Assembly (NCBI RefSeq): GCF_015500075.1
Contig: NZ_CP045496.1
Span: forward strand, 2,304,001 to 2,368,000
Direction: 5' to 3'
Length of the DNA stretch: 64,000 nt
Source of the DNA: Mesorhizobium sp. INR15
GTDB lineage: Bacteria; Pseudomonadota; Alphaproteobacteria; Rhizobiales; Rhizobiaceae
Shown here: in pieces, positions 45,137 through 53,852 of the stretch
Layout of the letters: each line of letters begins with the position of its first letter
Numbering within the stretch: position 1 is the stretch's first letter
The notes under the pieces: model-generated
Database searches by the model: none
Told to the model about the DNA's origin: nothing
What the model saw: the letters and a program-made list of their open reading frames with translations, nothing else
Made by a program: the position numbers and the translations under genes

Positions 45137-45221
45137 TCGATGGCAGCCTCTGCACAAGGCAACCACTGCTCCGGTCCTGGACGGGTCGTGAAATGGTCCG
45201 GCGGCAGAAAAGGGGAATGAA

Positions 45222-45917
45222 ATGCGTGTTCTGCTGATAGAAGATGACAGTGCAACCGCACAAAGCATCGAGCTGATGCTGAAATCGGAAAGTTTCAATG
45301 TCTATACGACCGACCTCGGTGAAGAGGGCGTCGATCTAGGCAAGCTGTATGATTATGACATCATTCTCCTCGACCTCAACCTGCCCGACATGTCGGGCTA
45401 CGAAGTCTTGAGAACGCTGCGTCTCTCCAAGGTGAAGACGCCGATCCTTATCTTGTCCGGCATGGCTGGAATCGAAGACAAGGTGCGCGGCCTCGGCTTC
45501 GGCGCTGACGACTACATGACCAAGCCGTTCCACAAGGACGAGCTTGTCGCCCGCATTCACGCCATCGTGCGGCGCTCCAAGGGCCATGCCCAGTCGGTCA
45601 TCACCACTGGCGACCTGGTGGTCAACCTCGATGCCAAGACCGTCGAAGTCGGCGGCCAGCGCGTCCACCTCACCGGCAAGGAATACCAGATGCTGGAGCT
45701 GCTCTCGCTCCGCAAGGGCACCACGCTCACCAAGGAAATGTTCCTCAACCACCTCTATGGCGGTATGGACGAGCCGGAACTGAAGATCATCGACGTCTTC
45801 ATCTGCAAGCTGCGCAAGAAGCTCGACGCCGCATCCGGCGGTCAGAATTACATCGAGACCGTCTGGGGCCGTGGCTATGTGCTGCGCGAGCCGGAAGATA
45901 TCCGCGTCAGCGCCTGA
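45222..45917 (+). CDS. ctrA: Cell-cycle master response regulator CtrA
   Basis: A 231-residue OmpR-type regulator. The receiver domain (1-~120) has acidic pocket E7-D8-D9, phospho-acceptor D51 in LLDLNLPDMSG, and K in DYMTKPFHK. The winged-helix output domain has VHLTGKEYQMLELLSLRKGT, KEMFLNHLYGGMDEPELKII, DVFICKLRKKL and GRGYVLR. The sequence is that of alphaproteobacterial CtrA, which activates or represses division, flagellar and methylation genes at TTAA-N7-TTAA sites and can silence the origin. AAGGGGA precedes the ATG. It is followed by an intrinsic terminator. Its inhibitor SciP and phosphotransferase ChpT are encoded within 3 kb on either side. Confidence 0.98.
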   Translation: MRVLLIEDDSATAQSIELMLKSESFNVYTTDLGEEGVDLGKLYDYDIILLDLNLPDMSGYEVLRTLRLSKVKTPILILSGMAGIEDKVRGLGFGADDYMTKPFHKDELVARIHAIVRRSKGHAQSVITTGDLVVNLDAKTVEVGGQRVHLTGKEYQMLELLSLRKGTTLTKEMFLNHLYGGMDEPELKIIDVFICKLRKKLDAASGGQNYIETVWGRGYVLREPEDIRVSA

Positions 45918-45937
45918 GGCGCCTGACCGACCGTGAC

Positions 45938-45965
45938 AAAAAACCCGGCTTCGGCCGGGTTTTTT
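45938..45965 (+). terminator. Intrinsic terminator after ctrA
   Basis: ACCCGGC, TTCG tetraloop, GCCGGGT, then TTTTT, with a matching A-tract before the stem. It starts 21 bp after the ctrA stop. Confidence 0.93.
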
Positions 45966-46067
45966 ATATGCGGTCAGCTTTCAGCGGTTCACGGAAACGC
46001 CGACTCGCTCGTTTCTGTCATTAGGCAATTCCGGATAGGAACCGCTTCAGCCTTTTCTGGAATTTCC

Positions 46068-46436
46068 TCAGGCCGCGATCTTCAAGGCGCGAAAGCGCTC
46101 AAGCAACTGCGGCCGGTTGAACGGCTTCAGCAGATAGCCTTGGGCGCCGGCGCGCTTTGCGCGCATGATCGAGGCAATGTCGAGCTCGACCAGGGAAATC
46201 AGGATCTGGGGTACGACAGGGCTTTCCATGGCGCGGACACGGCGGATCAGATCCACCGCCTGTACGTCTGGCAAAGCGCCATCGACGACGATGACATCGG
46301 GCATATCGGCGGCGCACATTTCCAGCGCATCAAGTCCGCTTGCTGCTTCGATGACCATCATGTCGGAGCCGCCCAGGATGCGCTTCGCGACTTTCCTGAT
46401 GACGCTTGAGTCGTCGACGAACATGCAGCGTTTCAT
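46068..46436 (-). CDS. Single-domain response regulator (CheY-like)
   Basis: A 122-residue stand-alone receiver domain: acidic pair D8-D9 in MFVDDSSVIRKVAKRIL, phospho-acceptor D52 in VIVVDGALPDV, S81 and K104 in GYLLKPFNRP. It has no output domain. AGAGGA sits 7 nt before the ATG at 46436. It is encoded between ctrA and chpT, so it may receive phosphate from or compete for the ChpT phosphorelay; CheY- or CpdR-like roles are possible, but sequence does not identify it as CpdR. It converges with ctrA across the terminator. Confidence 0.88.
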   Translation of the reverse strand: MKRCMFVDDSSVIRKVAKRILGGSDMMVIEAASGLDALEMCAADMPDVIVVDGALPDVQAVDLIRRVRAMESPVVPQILISLVELDIASIMRAKRAGAQGYLLKPFNRPQLLERFRALKIAA

Positions 46437-46644
46437 TTTCCGGTCCTCTGTGCCTGATGGCGATCCGGTAGCGTCAGGGCATCCGATTGGCACCATAGGC
46501 CAATCTGGTAAAGAAGCCGAAAAGCCGTTAGGTAAAATTTTTGCAAAGATGCTTTTTGCGAGCTCTTCTTCAACAATGCTTTTGCATCATCGAGATGGCG
46601 TAGCTCACTTCATTCCATCAGAGCAGAATTGCAAATATTCGCTG

Positions 46645-46672
46645 TAAAATACTTGCCAGCATCAGCGGCAAG
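46645..46672 (-). terminator. Probable terminator of chpT
   Basis: On the minus strand, CTTGCC, a 9-nt loop, then GGCAAG followed by TATTTTA, ending the transcript a few bases after the chpT stop. The stem is only 6 bp. Confidence 0.45.
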
Positions 46673-46675
46673 ATC

Positions 46676-47305
46676 TCATGCCGCCGACAGGACGATCTCT
46701 TCCGCCGTGGCGTGGATCGAAATCGTCATATTGGCCTCGCGTGCCAGCAGCAGCGTGTAGTAGGGCTGCACGGAATGCGCATCGATCGGCTCTTCCGGCT
46801 TGTGGCCGGAATGGAGTTCGAGGAATTTCGGCGGCACGCGCAGCATCGGGCCGCTCGCCGCCAGAGCAAAGCGCGGCTCGGTCTCGAGGTTTTCCAGCGT
46901 GACGACCAGCTTGCCGCCGCGCGGAATGGCGGCATTGGCGACCAGAAGCAGGTTGAGCAAGAGCTTGACCTTGTTCTTGGGCAACAGGGCGCGGATGCCG
47001 TTCCAGATCAGCTCCGGCTTCTCGTTCTTCAGAAACCCGATGGCGACGGCCTCGGCATCTCCGGTGTCGATCAGCATGCCAGCCGAGCCGGCGGCACCAA
47101 ACGCGATGCGGGCGAACTGCAGGCGGGCCGAGGCATTTTTGGCGCTCTGGCGAATCAGCTTCATGGCGTCTTCGTCGGCGCCGCCTTCATCGAGCAGTTC
47201 GAGCCCGTTGTTTATGGCGCCGACCGGCGAAATGATGTCGTGACAGACCCGGCTGCACAAAAGCGCGGCAAGATCGGGGGCGGAAAGGGCGAACAGTTCG
47301 GCCAT
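46676..47305 (-). CDS. chpT: Histidine phosphotransferase ChpT
   Basis: A 209-residue protein with the ChpT pattern: a dimerisation helix pair containing phospho-accepting H22 in LLCSRVCHDIISPVGAINNG, followed by a degenerate HATPase-like domain (LLNLLLVANAAIPRGGKLVV). ChpT passes phosphate from the CckA kinase to CtrA and CpdR. The proximity of ctrA supports this. The ATG at 47305 is preferred over 47323. The gene is separate from the response regulator (239-bp gap and a likely terminator). Confidence 0.9.
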   Translation of the reverse strand: MAELFALSAPDLAALLCSRVCHDIISPVGAINNGLELLDEGGADEDAMKLIRQSAKNASARLQFARIAFGAAGSAGMLIDTGDAEAVAIGFLKNEKPELIWNGIRALLPKNKVKLLLNLLLVANAAIPRGGKLVVTLENLETEPRFALAASGPMLRVPPKFLELHSGHKPEEPIDAHSVQPYYTLLLAREANMTISIHATAEEIVLSAA

Positions 47306-47648
47306 CGGCGAAAATCCCTGCAAAAATTTGACTACTCATAGCCGAGCGATCGATCGTCGCGCCCGCCCACACGAATCACGCTCTCTTCCGAGGCTTTCTG
47401 AATACACAGCGCCCGTGCGTGCGGCAACAAACCCAAAATTGTCGTCATGGCATATGGCGCGTTCACGCATGCTGCTGTTACGCGCGATCCCCAAACCAGC
47501 CTTCGAACCGCCATCTTCATGTGGGAGTTTAATGGTTGAAAAAGAATTACGGCATAGTTTGCCCGTAACAGTCATCCTTAACGGTCGCCTAAAGAACCGT
47601 ACGGATGAGAGGCGTCGGCGAAAGTGCTCCCTGACGGAGATTGGAAGC

Positions 47649-48257
47649 ATGGTTTCCCGATTCTACGACCGGAAATTTTTCCGCGGCGTTCCCGGCCGGA
47701 GTTTTCTCCGTGTCGTCACAATGACGATTGCGCTCATGGGCGTTCTGGTCTTTTCAACCTCGGCCTTGCGGGCTCAGGAATATACCGCTCAGGAGATTGT
47801 TGATTCCGGTCACAAATTCTTCGGCGCGACATCGGGTGGGCTCGCCACCGTGGTCGAGAAGATTTTCGCCTCCTATGGCCTGCCCAACGGCTATCTCCTG
47901 GGTGAAGAGGGCTCGGGAGCGGTGATCGGCGGCCTGACTTACGGTGAGGGCAAGCTCTACACCAAGAATGCCGGCGACCATAAAGTGTTCTGGCAAGGTC
48001 CTTCGCTTGGATGGGATTTCGGCGGCGAAGGCTCGCGGGTGATGATGCTGGTCTACAACCTCGACGATGTCAGCAATCTCTACAACCGTTATGGCGGCGT
48101 CGCCGGCTCAGCCTATGTGGTGGCGGGCGTCGGTTTCAACGTGCTGAAGAACAACAATGTGCTGCTGGTGCCGATCCGCACCGGCGTCGGCGCCCGGCTT
48201 GGCATCAATCTCGGCTACCTCAAGCTGACCGAGCGCGCCACCTGGAATCCATTCTGA
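47649..48257 (+). CDS. DUF1134 family exported protein
   Basis: About 202 residues of the alphaproteobacterial DUF1134 family. It has an N-terminal signal sequence (VTMTIALMGVLVFSTSAL, cleavage near RAQ) and the conserved Gly-rich body EEGSGAVIGGLTYGEG, WQGPSLGWDFGGEGSRVM and YNRYGGVAGSAYVVAGVGFN. Function is not established; the fold resembles secreted SH3/YsxB-like envelope proteins only loosely. Start is uncertain: ATG 47649 has little ribosome site, while an in-frame ATG at 47532 has GGGAG at 5-nt spacing but would place 65 residues before the signal hydrophobic core. Upstream to chpT (from 47306) there is otherwise only divergent promoter DNA, with one GAATC and a TTAACGG. Confidence 0.82.
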   Translation: MVSRFYDRKFFRGVPGRSFLRVVTMTIALMGVLVFSTSALRAQEYTAQEIVDSGHKFFGATSGGLATVVEKIFASYGLPNGYLLGEEGSGAVIGGLTYGEGKLYTKNAGDHKVFWQGPSLGWDFGGEGSRVMMLVYNLDDVSNLYNRYGGVAGSAYVVAGVGFNVLKNNNVLLVPIRTGVGARLGINLGYLKLTERATWNPF

Positions 48258-48302
48258 CCGGATGCGTGCTTCTATCGCATCGTTGAGCCGATGATCTGAA
48301 TA

Positions 48303-48328
48303 CGCCGCGGCAAAACCTTGCCGCGGCG
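48303..48328. terminator. Perfect 11-bp stem hairpin after the DUF1134 gene
   Basis: CGCCGCGGCAA, AACC, then TTGCCGCGGCG. It lies 45 bp after the stop and 21 bp before the next start. No T-tract. Probably a transcript end or attenuating structure. Confidence 0.5.
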
Positions 48329-48349
48329 CTGGATTTCCGCCATGCGAAC

Positions 48350-49552
48350 ATGGCACAGTCCAAGCGCGCGACGCATTTGGCGGTCCAATCCACAACGGGT
48401 AGTCCTTTGGTTCAGTCGGTTCTGTTCTTTGCCCTCGGCTTCCTCTGCGCGGGCTTTCTGGCGCTGTTGGTCGCGCCACCCATATGGCGCCGGGCCGTCA
48501 GCTTGACGCGCAGACGCGTCGAAGCCTCGATCCCGCTGACGCAGGCCGAGATCCAGGCCGACAAGGACCGCATCCGGGCGGAGTTCGCCATGACGACGCG
48601 CCGGCTTGAGATAAGCGTCAAATCATTGCGCGAGAAATCGGCGGAGCAGCTGGTCGAGATCAACCGCAACCGCGAGTCGCTAAAGGGACTGGCGGTCGAG
48701 CGCCAGGACAAGAATCAGGCGCTTTCCGAGCTCGGGCTCAAAAATGAAGCCCTGCGGCAGCGCGAGGAAGAATTGCAGCGCCTGTCCGACCGGCTCACTG
48801 AAACCGAACGCAAACTGGAAAAGCGCGCGCTCGAACTCGAGAAGCTGGAGCACATGTATGATGATGCCAGCTTCTCCTCGAGCAGCCGTCAGATCGAACT
48901 GGTGGCGCGTGAATCCGATCTGCAGAAACTCGCCAGCGATATTTCGCTCTTGCGCGGCCAGCGCAAGGAGACTGACCGGCGCAACCAGGAGGCCGCTGCT
49001 GAAAGCAAAGCCACCCGTGATGCCTTGAAGGCCGAGAAGAAAAGGACCGGCGATCTCGACAAGAAGGTCGAGCGCCTGCTGGCCACGCTTGCCGACCGCG
49101 AAGACAAGCTCGAGCGGCGTGAAAAGGAAATGGCGCGGCTTCGCGAAAAATCGAAGAGCGACGTTGTGGAATCGGCGCCACCGGCGCGCCTTGTTCGCCC
49201 GCAAGGCACCGATGTCGACCAGGCGATCGCCAAGCTCGACGGCGACCGCGAGCGGCTGGAGGCCAGACTGACGACGCTGGCGCGCGAGAACAAGAGACTG
49301 AAGACGGAGCTTGCCGCCTCGGAAGCGCCCATGCCTGAAAATGGCAATGACCCGCGCGGCGCCAGTGCCGCCTTGCGCGAACAGATGAACGAACTGGCGG
49401 CAGAGGTCGTCAACCTGACGGCAAAGCTCGAAGGGCCGGATTCACCGATCACCAAGGCACTTGATGCGCCGCAGGAAAAACGGCCCGGTAATGCCGGGCG
49501 CAGCATCGCCGATCGCGTGCGGGCTTTGCAGAAGGCCGCGTCAGTAAGCTGA
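48350..49552 (+). CDS. Membrane-anchored coiled-coil protein of unknown function
   Basis: A 400-residue protein with one N-terminal transmembrane helix (~22-43, VQSVLFFALGFLCAGFLALL). A long charged coiled coil follows, from ~55 to ~270 (EALRQREEELQRLSDRLTET; LEKRALELEKLEHMYDDA; KKVERLLATLADREDKLERR), with a second helical stretch to ~370. I recognise it only as the kind of conserved hypothetical often annotated in Rhizobiales. A scaffold or cell-envelope role is possible, but nothing specific supports it. No operon partner is evident. Confidence 0.75.
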   Translation: MAQSKRATHLAVQSTTGSPLVQSVLFFALGFLCAGFLALLVAPPIWRRAVSLTRRRVEASIPLTQAEIQADKDRIRAEFAMTTRRLEISVKSLREKSAEQLVEINRNRESLKGLAVERQDKNQALSELGLKNEALRQREEELQRLSDRLTETERKLEKRALELEKLEHMYDDASFSSSSRQIELVARESDLQKLASDISLLRGQRKETDRRNQEAAAESKATRDALKAEKKRTGDLDKKVERLLATLADREDKLERREKEMARLREKSKSDVVESAPPARLVRPQGTDVDQAIAKLDGDRERLEARLTTLARENKRLKTELAASEAPMPENGNDPRGASAALREQMNELAAEVVNLTAKLEGPDSPITKALDAPQEKRPGNAGRSIADRVRALQKAASVS

Positions 49553-49603
49553 AGGCACGACGCGGCTTGCCGAGCCGCCAAAGACAAATCGATTTTGGCA
49601 GGT

Positions 49604-50401
49604 TCAACAGCTCGAAAAATGATGCAGCGCGATGGCTGACGCGGCGGCGACATTCAGACTGTCGAACCCTTCGGACATGCTGATGCGTAGCGTGTGAAGA
49701 CGGCTGAGCAGATTTTCGGGCAAGCCTTCACCCTCGGTGCCGAGATACAGCGCCAGGCGTTGCGTCCGTTTTGCTTCGCGAATGTCGGTCTGGCCGCGCG
49801 GCGAGAGCGCGAACTGCTCAAAGCCTTGACGGCCAAGCGTCGCGGTGAAGACATCGGTGTCGGCAAAGGACGCGAAGGGAATCTTCAGCGCGGCCCCAAC
49901 AGACACCCGGATCGCCTTGCGGTAGAGCGGATCGCAGCAGGTCTCGTCCAGAAGCACGGCATCCGCGCCGAAGGCAGCGGCGTTGCGGAAGATCGAGCCC
50001 ATATTGTCATGGTTGGCGATGCCGACCAGCACGACGACCAGCGCGCGTGCCGGTAAGGTGTCAAGCAAGGCCTCGGCCGCCATTGGCGTGCCCTTGCGGC
50101 CGATGGCCAGTATGCCGCGATGCATGTGAAATCCGGCAATGCCGTCCATGACCTCGCTGGCCGCGACATAGACCGGAAGGTCGGCCGGAGCCTTGCGCAA
50201 GATGTCTTCGAGGCCGGCCAGGCGATTTTCGAGGACCAGCACCGATTCCGCTGAAAAGCGGTGGCCTGAAAGCAGCATGTCGAGCACGACCTTGCCCTCG
50301 GCGACAAAGCGGCCCTGCCTGCCGGCAAGATCGCGCTCGCGGATGTCGAGATAGGCAGCGATACGCGGGTCCCGCGGGTCGTCGATGCGGATTGGATCCA
50401 T
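49604..50401 (-). CDS. TrmH/SpoU family RNA 2'-O-methyltransferase
   Basis: A 265-residue SPOUT methyltransferase. An N-terminal RNA-binding domain (YLDIRERDLAGRQGRFVAEG) precedes the knotted catalytic domain with motif 1 NHDNMGSIFRNAAAFGADAV, motif 2 LYLGTEGEGLP and motif 3 MSEGFDSLNVAAASAI. It methylates a ribose 2'-OH on tRNA or 23S rRNA from S-adenosylmethionine. The target is not identifiable; RlmB-like 23S G2251 activity is a common annotation. Stop and start are well placed. Confidence 0.88.
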   Translation of the reverse strand: MDPIRIDDPRDPRIAAYLDIRERDLAGRQGRFVAEGKVVLDMLLSGHRFSAESVLVLENRLAGLEDILRKAPADLPVYVAASEVMDGIAGFHMHRGILAIGRKGTPMAAEALLDTLPARALVVVLVGIANHDNMGSIFRNAAAFGADAVLLDETCCDPLYRKAIRVSVGAALKIPFASFADTDVFTATLGRQGFEQFALSPRGQTDIREAKRTQRLALYLGTEGEGLPENLLSRLHTLRISMSEGFDSLNVAAASAIALHHFSSC

Positions 50402-50507
50402 GCGTTCCTCGGCTCAAAGTTCCAGAGCAGAACCCGCGCCTCTACGGGAGGCACAAAAAGAACGCTCTGGAATCACTGGCGAGGTAAGCGGCTGGAGCGC
50501 CTGTCGG

Positions 50508-50876
50508 TCAAGTTCCGGCGCGGCGCAAACGGTGCACCATCTGCGCCAGCTCATCCTTGCCGTTGCCGAAAATGCCGTCCAGCATGTCGAGCAGTTCGCG
50601 CACGGAGTCCGATTTGCAGGAATAGTAGATCATCTGCCGGTCGCGGCGGGTCTCGACAAGGTCGAGCGCCCGCAATTTGGCCAAATGCTGCGACAATGCG
50701 GACTGGCTCAACATGACCTTGTCGGCAATGGCACCAACCGACATTTCACCGTCGGCGAGATAGCTCATGATCAGCAGCCGCTTCTCATTGCCCATAAGCA
50801 TCAGAAATTCGGCCGCCGGTCCGGCGTTGTCAATTAGCTTTGTCGAGACCATCGATGCCCCATGCTTTTTGTTCAT
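50508..50876 (-). CDS. ArsR-family transcriptional regulator (NolR-like)
   Basis: A 122-residue winged-helix regulator: AAEFLMLMGNEKRLLIMSYL, GEMSVGAIADKVMLSQSALS, QHLAKLRALDLVETRRDRQM, IYYSCKSDSVREL. The SQSALSQHLxKLRA helix and TRRDxQxIYYS wing closely resemble rhizobial NolR, the global repressor of nod and core genes. The typical ArsR metal-binding CxC in helix 3 is absent (it has MLSQSA), so metal sensing is unlikely. An internal ATG at 50852 is an alternative start. No divergent target is obvious. Confidence 0.82.
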   Translation of the reverse strand: MNKKHGASMVSTKLIDNAGPAAEFLMLMGNEKRLLIMSYLADGEMSVGAIADKVMLSQSALSQHLAKLRALDLVETRRDRQMIYYSCKSDSVRELLDMLDGIFGNGKDELAQMVHRLRRAGT

Positions 50877-51019
50877 CCAGACGCCATGGGGGCAATGGCA
50901 TCTGATTCCATAAACTCAGTTATGAGTTGGCGCTGGCGATTCAGCGTCACCCGCCAAAGGTAGAACATTTTAGCCAAATCTCAAGAGCTGCTTTTGATCC
51001 GGCACGATTAACTCGGCGT

Positions 51020-51799
51020 CTAGGTCTGGTCAGTGGCCCGGCCGCGCTTCACCATGTCGACCAAAACGTGTCGGAGCTCTCGCGCTGCCTGCAACGGTTG
51101 CGGGAAAAAGACCCGGCAAACATCATCGCCCGACAGCAGATCCATGCCGTCGGCGTCGAAACCGGCAACCGTCCAACTGCCTTTCGCGGCCTTGGCAAAA
51201 TACTCCGCATAGACGGCGATCGCATCGAGGTGGTCGGCATTCATGTGGTCGAGTGCGGATTGTTCGCTGGCAGCGATCTCGGCCACGATCGGTCCCGCGG
51301 TCAAAAGATCAGCGGAATCGAGTAGATAGGCTTTGCCGAAGCCGCCATTGAGGCTGCCGCGTTCCGGTTCGAGGCGGAAGATGGAGAAGTCGCCGAGCCC
51401 GGCATAAAGCGCCGCCTTGGGGTTGTGGTTGAGGTAACGGCGTTCGGCCTGGGCGTGTTCGCTGGACCCGCGTGCGAGCCGCCGCGCTCGGCACACCAGC
51501 GTCAGTCGCGGATGCGCCAGCGGGTCGCCCTTGCCCGGTTCACCCAGCAAGAGGGAGCAGCGCGGATCGGCAAGGATGGCGCCGGTATGGGCCGACAGCA
51601 TCGACACCAGGATTAGCGGCGTGCCGTCGACGTCGGTGGCCACGCCGACCCTGCTGGCCAGCGGCGAACCGGTTTGCGGTTCGATCACCGCCAGCGCGCC
51701 GAAGCGCGCACCGCGCAGCAAGGTCCTGGCCAGCCTGATCGCCTCGGCATCGGTCTCGCGGATCACGTCCTTCTTTTGCTCGGTCAAAATGCTCACCAC
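51020..51799 (-). CDS. HugZ-like pyridoxamine-5'-phosphate-oxidase-fold protein (possible haem-degrading)
   Basis: A 259-residue protein with an N-terminal FMN-binding-split-barrel domain (ARTLLRGARFGALAVIEPQT, SRVGVATDVDGTPLILVSML, LTLVCRARRL) and a C-terminal DUF2470-like domain (SALDHMNADHLDAIAVYAEY). This two-domain layout is that of the HugZ group of haem oxygenases; the HMNADHLDA motif matches. Haem transport genes are not nearby, so a general flavin or haem-binding role remains possible. Start is GTG at 51799. Confidence 0.8.
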   Translation of the reverse strand: MVSILTEQKKDVIRETDAEAIRLARTLLRGARFGALAVIEPQTGSPLASRVGVATDVDGTPLILVSMLSAHTGAILADPRCSLLLGEPGKGDPLAHPRLTLVCRARRLARGSSEHAQAERRYLNHNPKAALYAGLGDFSIFRLEPERGSLNGGFGKAYLLDSADLLTAGPIVAEIAASEQSALDHMNADHLDAIAVYAEYFAKAAKGSWTVAGFDADGMDLLSGDDVCRVFFPQPLQAARELRHVLVDMVKRGRATDQT

Positions 51800-51877
51800 A
51801 TCTCGTGCCTGCGTGCCGTTCTTCCCAATCAGGTCCTGCGTTGGGCGACATGCATTAAGTTGATTTTTCTTATCCGG

Positions 51878-53053
51878 TTATCGGTCAATCAGACCGGATT
51901 TGACAAGGCCGTCAATCTCGCCTTCCGCGAGGCCGAAATCCGCCAGCGCCGTCAATGGCGAGAGACCGTCATCTGTATGCATTGTGGCAAGTGTCGGCTG
52001 AGAGCCCGAGAAGCGAGGCGCTGGGGCAGGGCGCTCGAATTCACCCGCGGTCACGAAGGCGTGGCGCGCCCGGTTGTGCGGGTGGTGCTTCGCTTCACGC
52101 ATGGACAGCACCGGCGCTACGCAGGCGTCAGTCCCGGCAAAGAGCTGATCCCATTCGTCGCGCGATTTCTGGCGGACCCGGTCGGCAATGGCGCCGCGCA
52201 GCTCCGGCCACAGCATCCTGTCGTACTGGCCACGCACGAAGCGTTCGTCTAGTGGCAGCAGCCTGGCGAATTCGGCGAAGAATTGCGGCTCAAGGCAACC
52301 AATTGCGACGTGCCTTCCGTCCGCCGTTTCATAGGTGTCGTAGAAAGGAGCGCCGGAATCGAGCAGGTTTTCGCCGCGCTGGCCGCCCCACAGGCCAGCG
52401 GAGATGAAGGCGTGCAACGGCGTTGCCAGCATCGAAGCACCCTCGACCATTGCCGCGTCGATCACCTGGCCCTTGCCGGAGCGCGAGCGCTGGAAGAGGG
52501 CCGCCAGCACACCGGCAATCAGCATCATGGCGCCGCCACCATAGTCGGCGACGAGGTTGAGCGGCGGGACTGGGCGGCCGCCGGCGTGGCCAATGGCGTG
52601 CAGCAGGCCGGAATAGGCAAGGTAGGTGATGTCGTGGCCGGCGCGGCCGGCGAGCGGACCGTCCTGGCCGAAGCCGGTCATGCGGCCGTAGATCAGTGCC
52701 GGGTTGCGCGAAAGGGCAATCTCCGGGCCAAGGCCAAGCCGCTCCATGACACCAGGGCGAAAGCCCTCGACCAGAAGGTCGGTCTTTTCGACAAGGCGCA
52801 AGGCAAGTTCAACGCCTTCGGCACGCTTCAGGTCGATCCGCAGGATGGAGCGGCCGTGACGGTCGATATTGTATTCATCCGGAATTGGGATGAACGGACG
52901 GCTCGCATCGGCCCGTTCGATGCGCAGCACCTGCGCCCCCATCTCGGAAAGCATCAGCGCGGCCAGGGGCACCGGGCCGAGCCCGGCCATCTCGATCAGC
53001 TTCAGTCCGGCAAGCGGACCGGTCTTCGCCGTGTCGGAGACGCCGGCGTTCAT
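51878..53053 (-). CDS. CaiB/BaiF CoA-transferase family protein (alpha-methylacyl-CoA racemase-like)
   Basis: A 391-residue family III CoA enzyme. It has GLKLIEMAGLGPVPLAALML, the CoA-site ERADASRP, LDLLVEGFRPGVMERLGLGP-type region (TDLLVEGFRPGVMERLG), RMTGFGQDGPLAGRAGHDIT and GHAGGRPVPPLNLVADYGGG. GHDITY holds the catalytic His-Asp seen in alpha-methylacyl-CoA racemases, the best subgroup fit. It lies 6 bp after an SDR of 3-hydroxyacyl-CoA type, so a fatty-acid or branched-chain acyl-CoA degradation role is likely. Confidence 0.87.
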   Translation of the reverse strand: MNAGVSDTAKTGPLAGLKLIEMAGLGPVPLAALMLSEMGAQVLRIERADASRPFIPIPDEYNIDRHGRSILRIDLKRAEGVELALRLVEKTDLLVEGFRPGVMERLGLGPEIALSRNPALIYGRMTGFGQDGPLAGRAGHDITYLAYSGLLHAIGHAGGRPVPPLNLVADYGGGAMMLIAGVLAALFQRSRSGKGQVIDAAMVEGASMLATPLHAFISAGLWGGQRGENLLDSGAPFYDTYETADGRHVAIGCLEPQFFAEFARLLPLDERFVRGQYDRMLWPELRGAIADRVRQKSRDEWDQLFAGTDACVAPVLSMREAKHHPHNRARHAFVTAGEFERPAPAPRFSGSQPTLATMHTDDGLSPLTALADFGLAEGEIDGLVKSGLIDR

Positions 53054-53059
53054 GATCCG

Positions 53060-53821
53060 TTATTTCGGCGCCATGCGGATGGCGCCGTCGAGGCGGATGG
53101 TTTCGCCATTGAGCATCTGGTTCTCGATGATATGCAGCGCCAGTGCCGCATATTCGGAAGGCTCGCCGAGCCGCGACGGAAAGGGCACGGCCGCGCCGAG
53201 CGAATCCTGCACGTCCTGCGGCATGCCGGCCATCATCGGTGTCTTGAAGATGCCAGGGGCGATGGTGCAGACGCGGATGCCGGAGCGGGCAAGATCACGC
53301 GCCACCGGCAGCGTCATGCCGACGACACCGCCCTTGGACGCCGAATAGGCGGCCTGGCCGATCTGACCATCATAGGCCGCGACCGATGCGGTGTTGACGA
53401 TGACGCCGCGCTCACCGCCCTGCAATGGTTCGAGCTTTGAGGCTTGATCGGCGACGAGGCGGATCATGTTGAACGTGCCGATCAGATTGACCTCGATCAC
53501 CTTGCGGTATTGGTCGAGCGGGTGCGGGCCGTCCTTGCCGATCGTCTTCACGCCGATGGCGACACCGGCGCAATTGACCAGGAGGCGCGGCGCGCCAAGC
53601 GTGGCGGCAACCTCGGCGACCGCGGCCGCGCCGCTATCGGCGCTGCTGACGTCACATTGTATGGCGATGCCGCCGATATCGGCGGCCACCTTTGCAGCGC
53701 GGTCGATGCCGACATCGAAAATGGCGACCCGGGCACCCTTGGCGGCAAGGGCGCGCGCGGTAGCCTCGCCCAGGCCGGAGCCGCCGCCGGTGACGATTGC
53801 AATCTGGCCGTTCGGGTTCAT
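53060..53821 (-). CDS. SDR family dehydrogenase (3-hydroxyacyl-CoA dehydrogenase-like)
   Basis: A 253-residue short-chain dehydrogenase: TGGGSGLG (11-18), NCAG (83-86), S146, Y159 and K163 in AAYSASKGG, C-terminal LNGETIRLDGAIRM. The ~10-residue insertion after NCAGVAIGVKTIGKDG and the ERGVIVNTASVAAYDGQIGQ block are typical of type-2 3-hydroxyacyl-CoA dehydrogenases (HSD10-like), which use NAD. The ATG at 53821 has AAGGA upstream; longer starts would run into the GNAT gene. It is first in a two-gene operon with the CaiB/BaiF gene. Confidence 0.87.
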   Translation of the reverse strand: MNPNGQIAIVTGGGSGLGEATARALAAKGARVAIFDVGIDRAAKVAADIGGIAIQCDVSSADSGAAAVAEVAATLGAPRLLVNCAGVAIGVKTIGKDGPHPLDQYRKVIEVNLIGTFNMIRLVADQASKLEPLQGGERGVIVNTASVAAYDGQIGQAAYSASKGGVVGMTLPVARDLARSGIRVCTIAPGIFKTPMMAGMPQDVQDSLGAAVPFPSRLGEPSEYAALALHIIENQMLNGETIRLDGAIRMAPK

Positions 53822-53852
53822 GGCAACATCCTTCGTTGTGGCACGCGACAGG

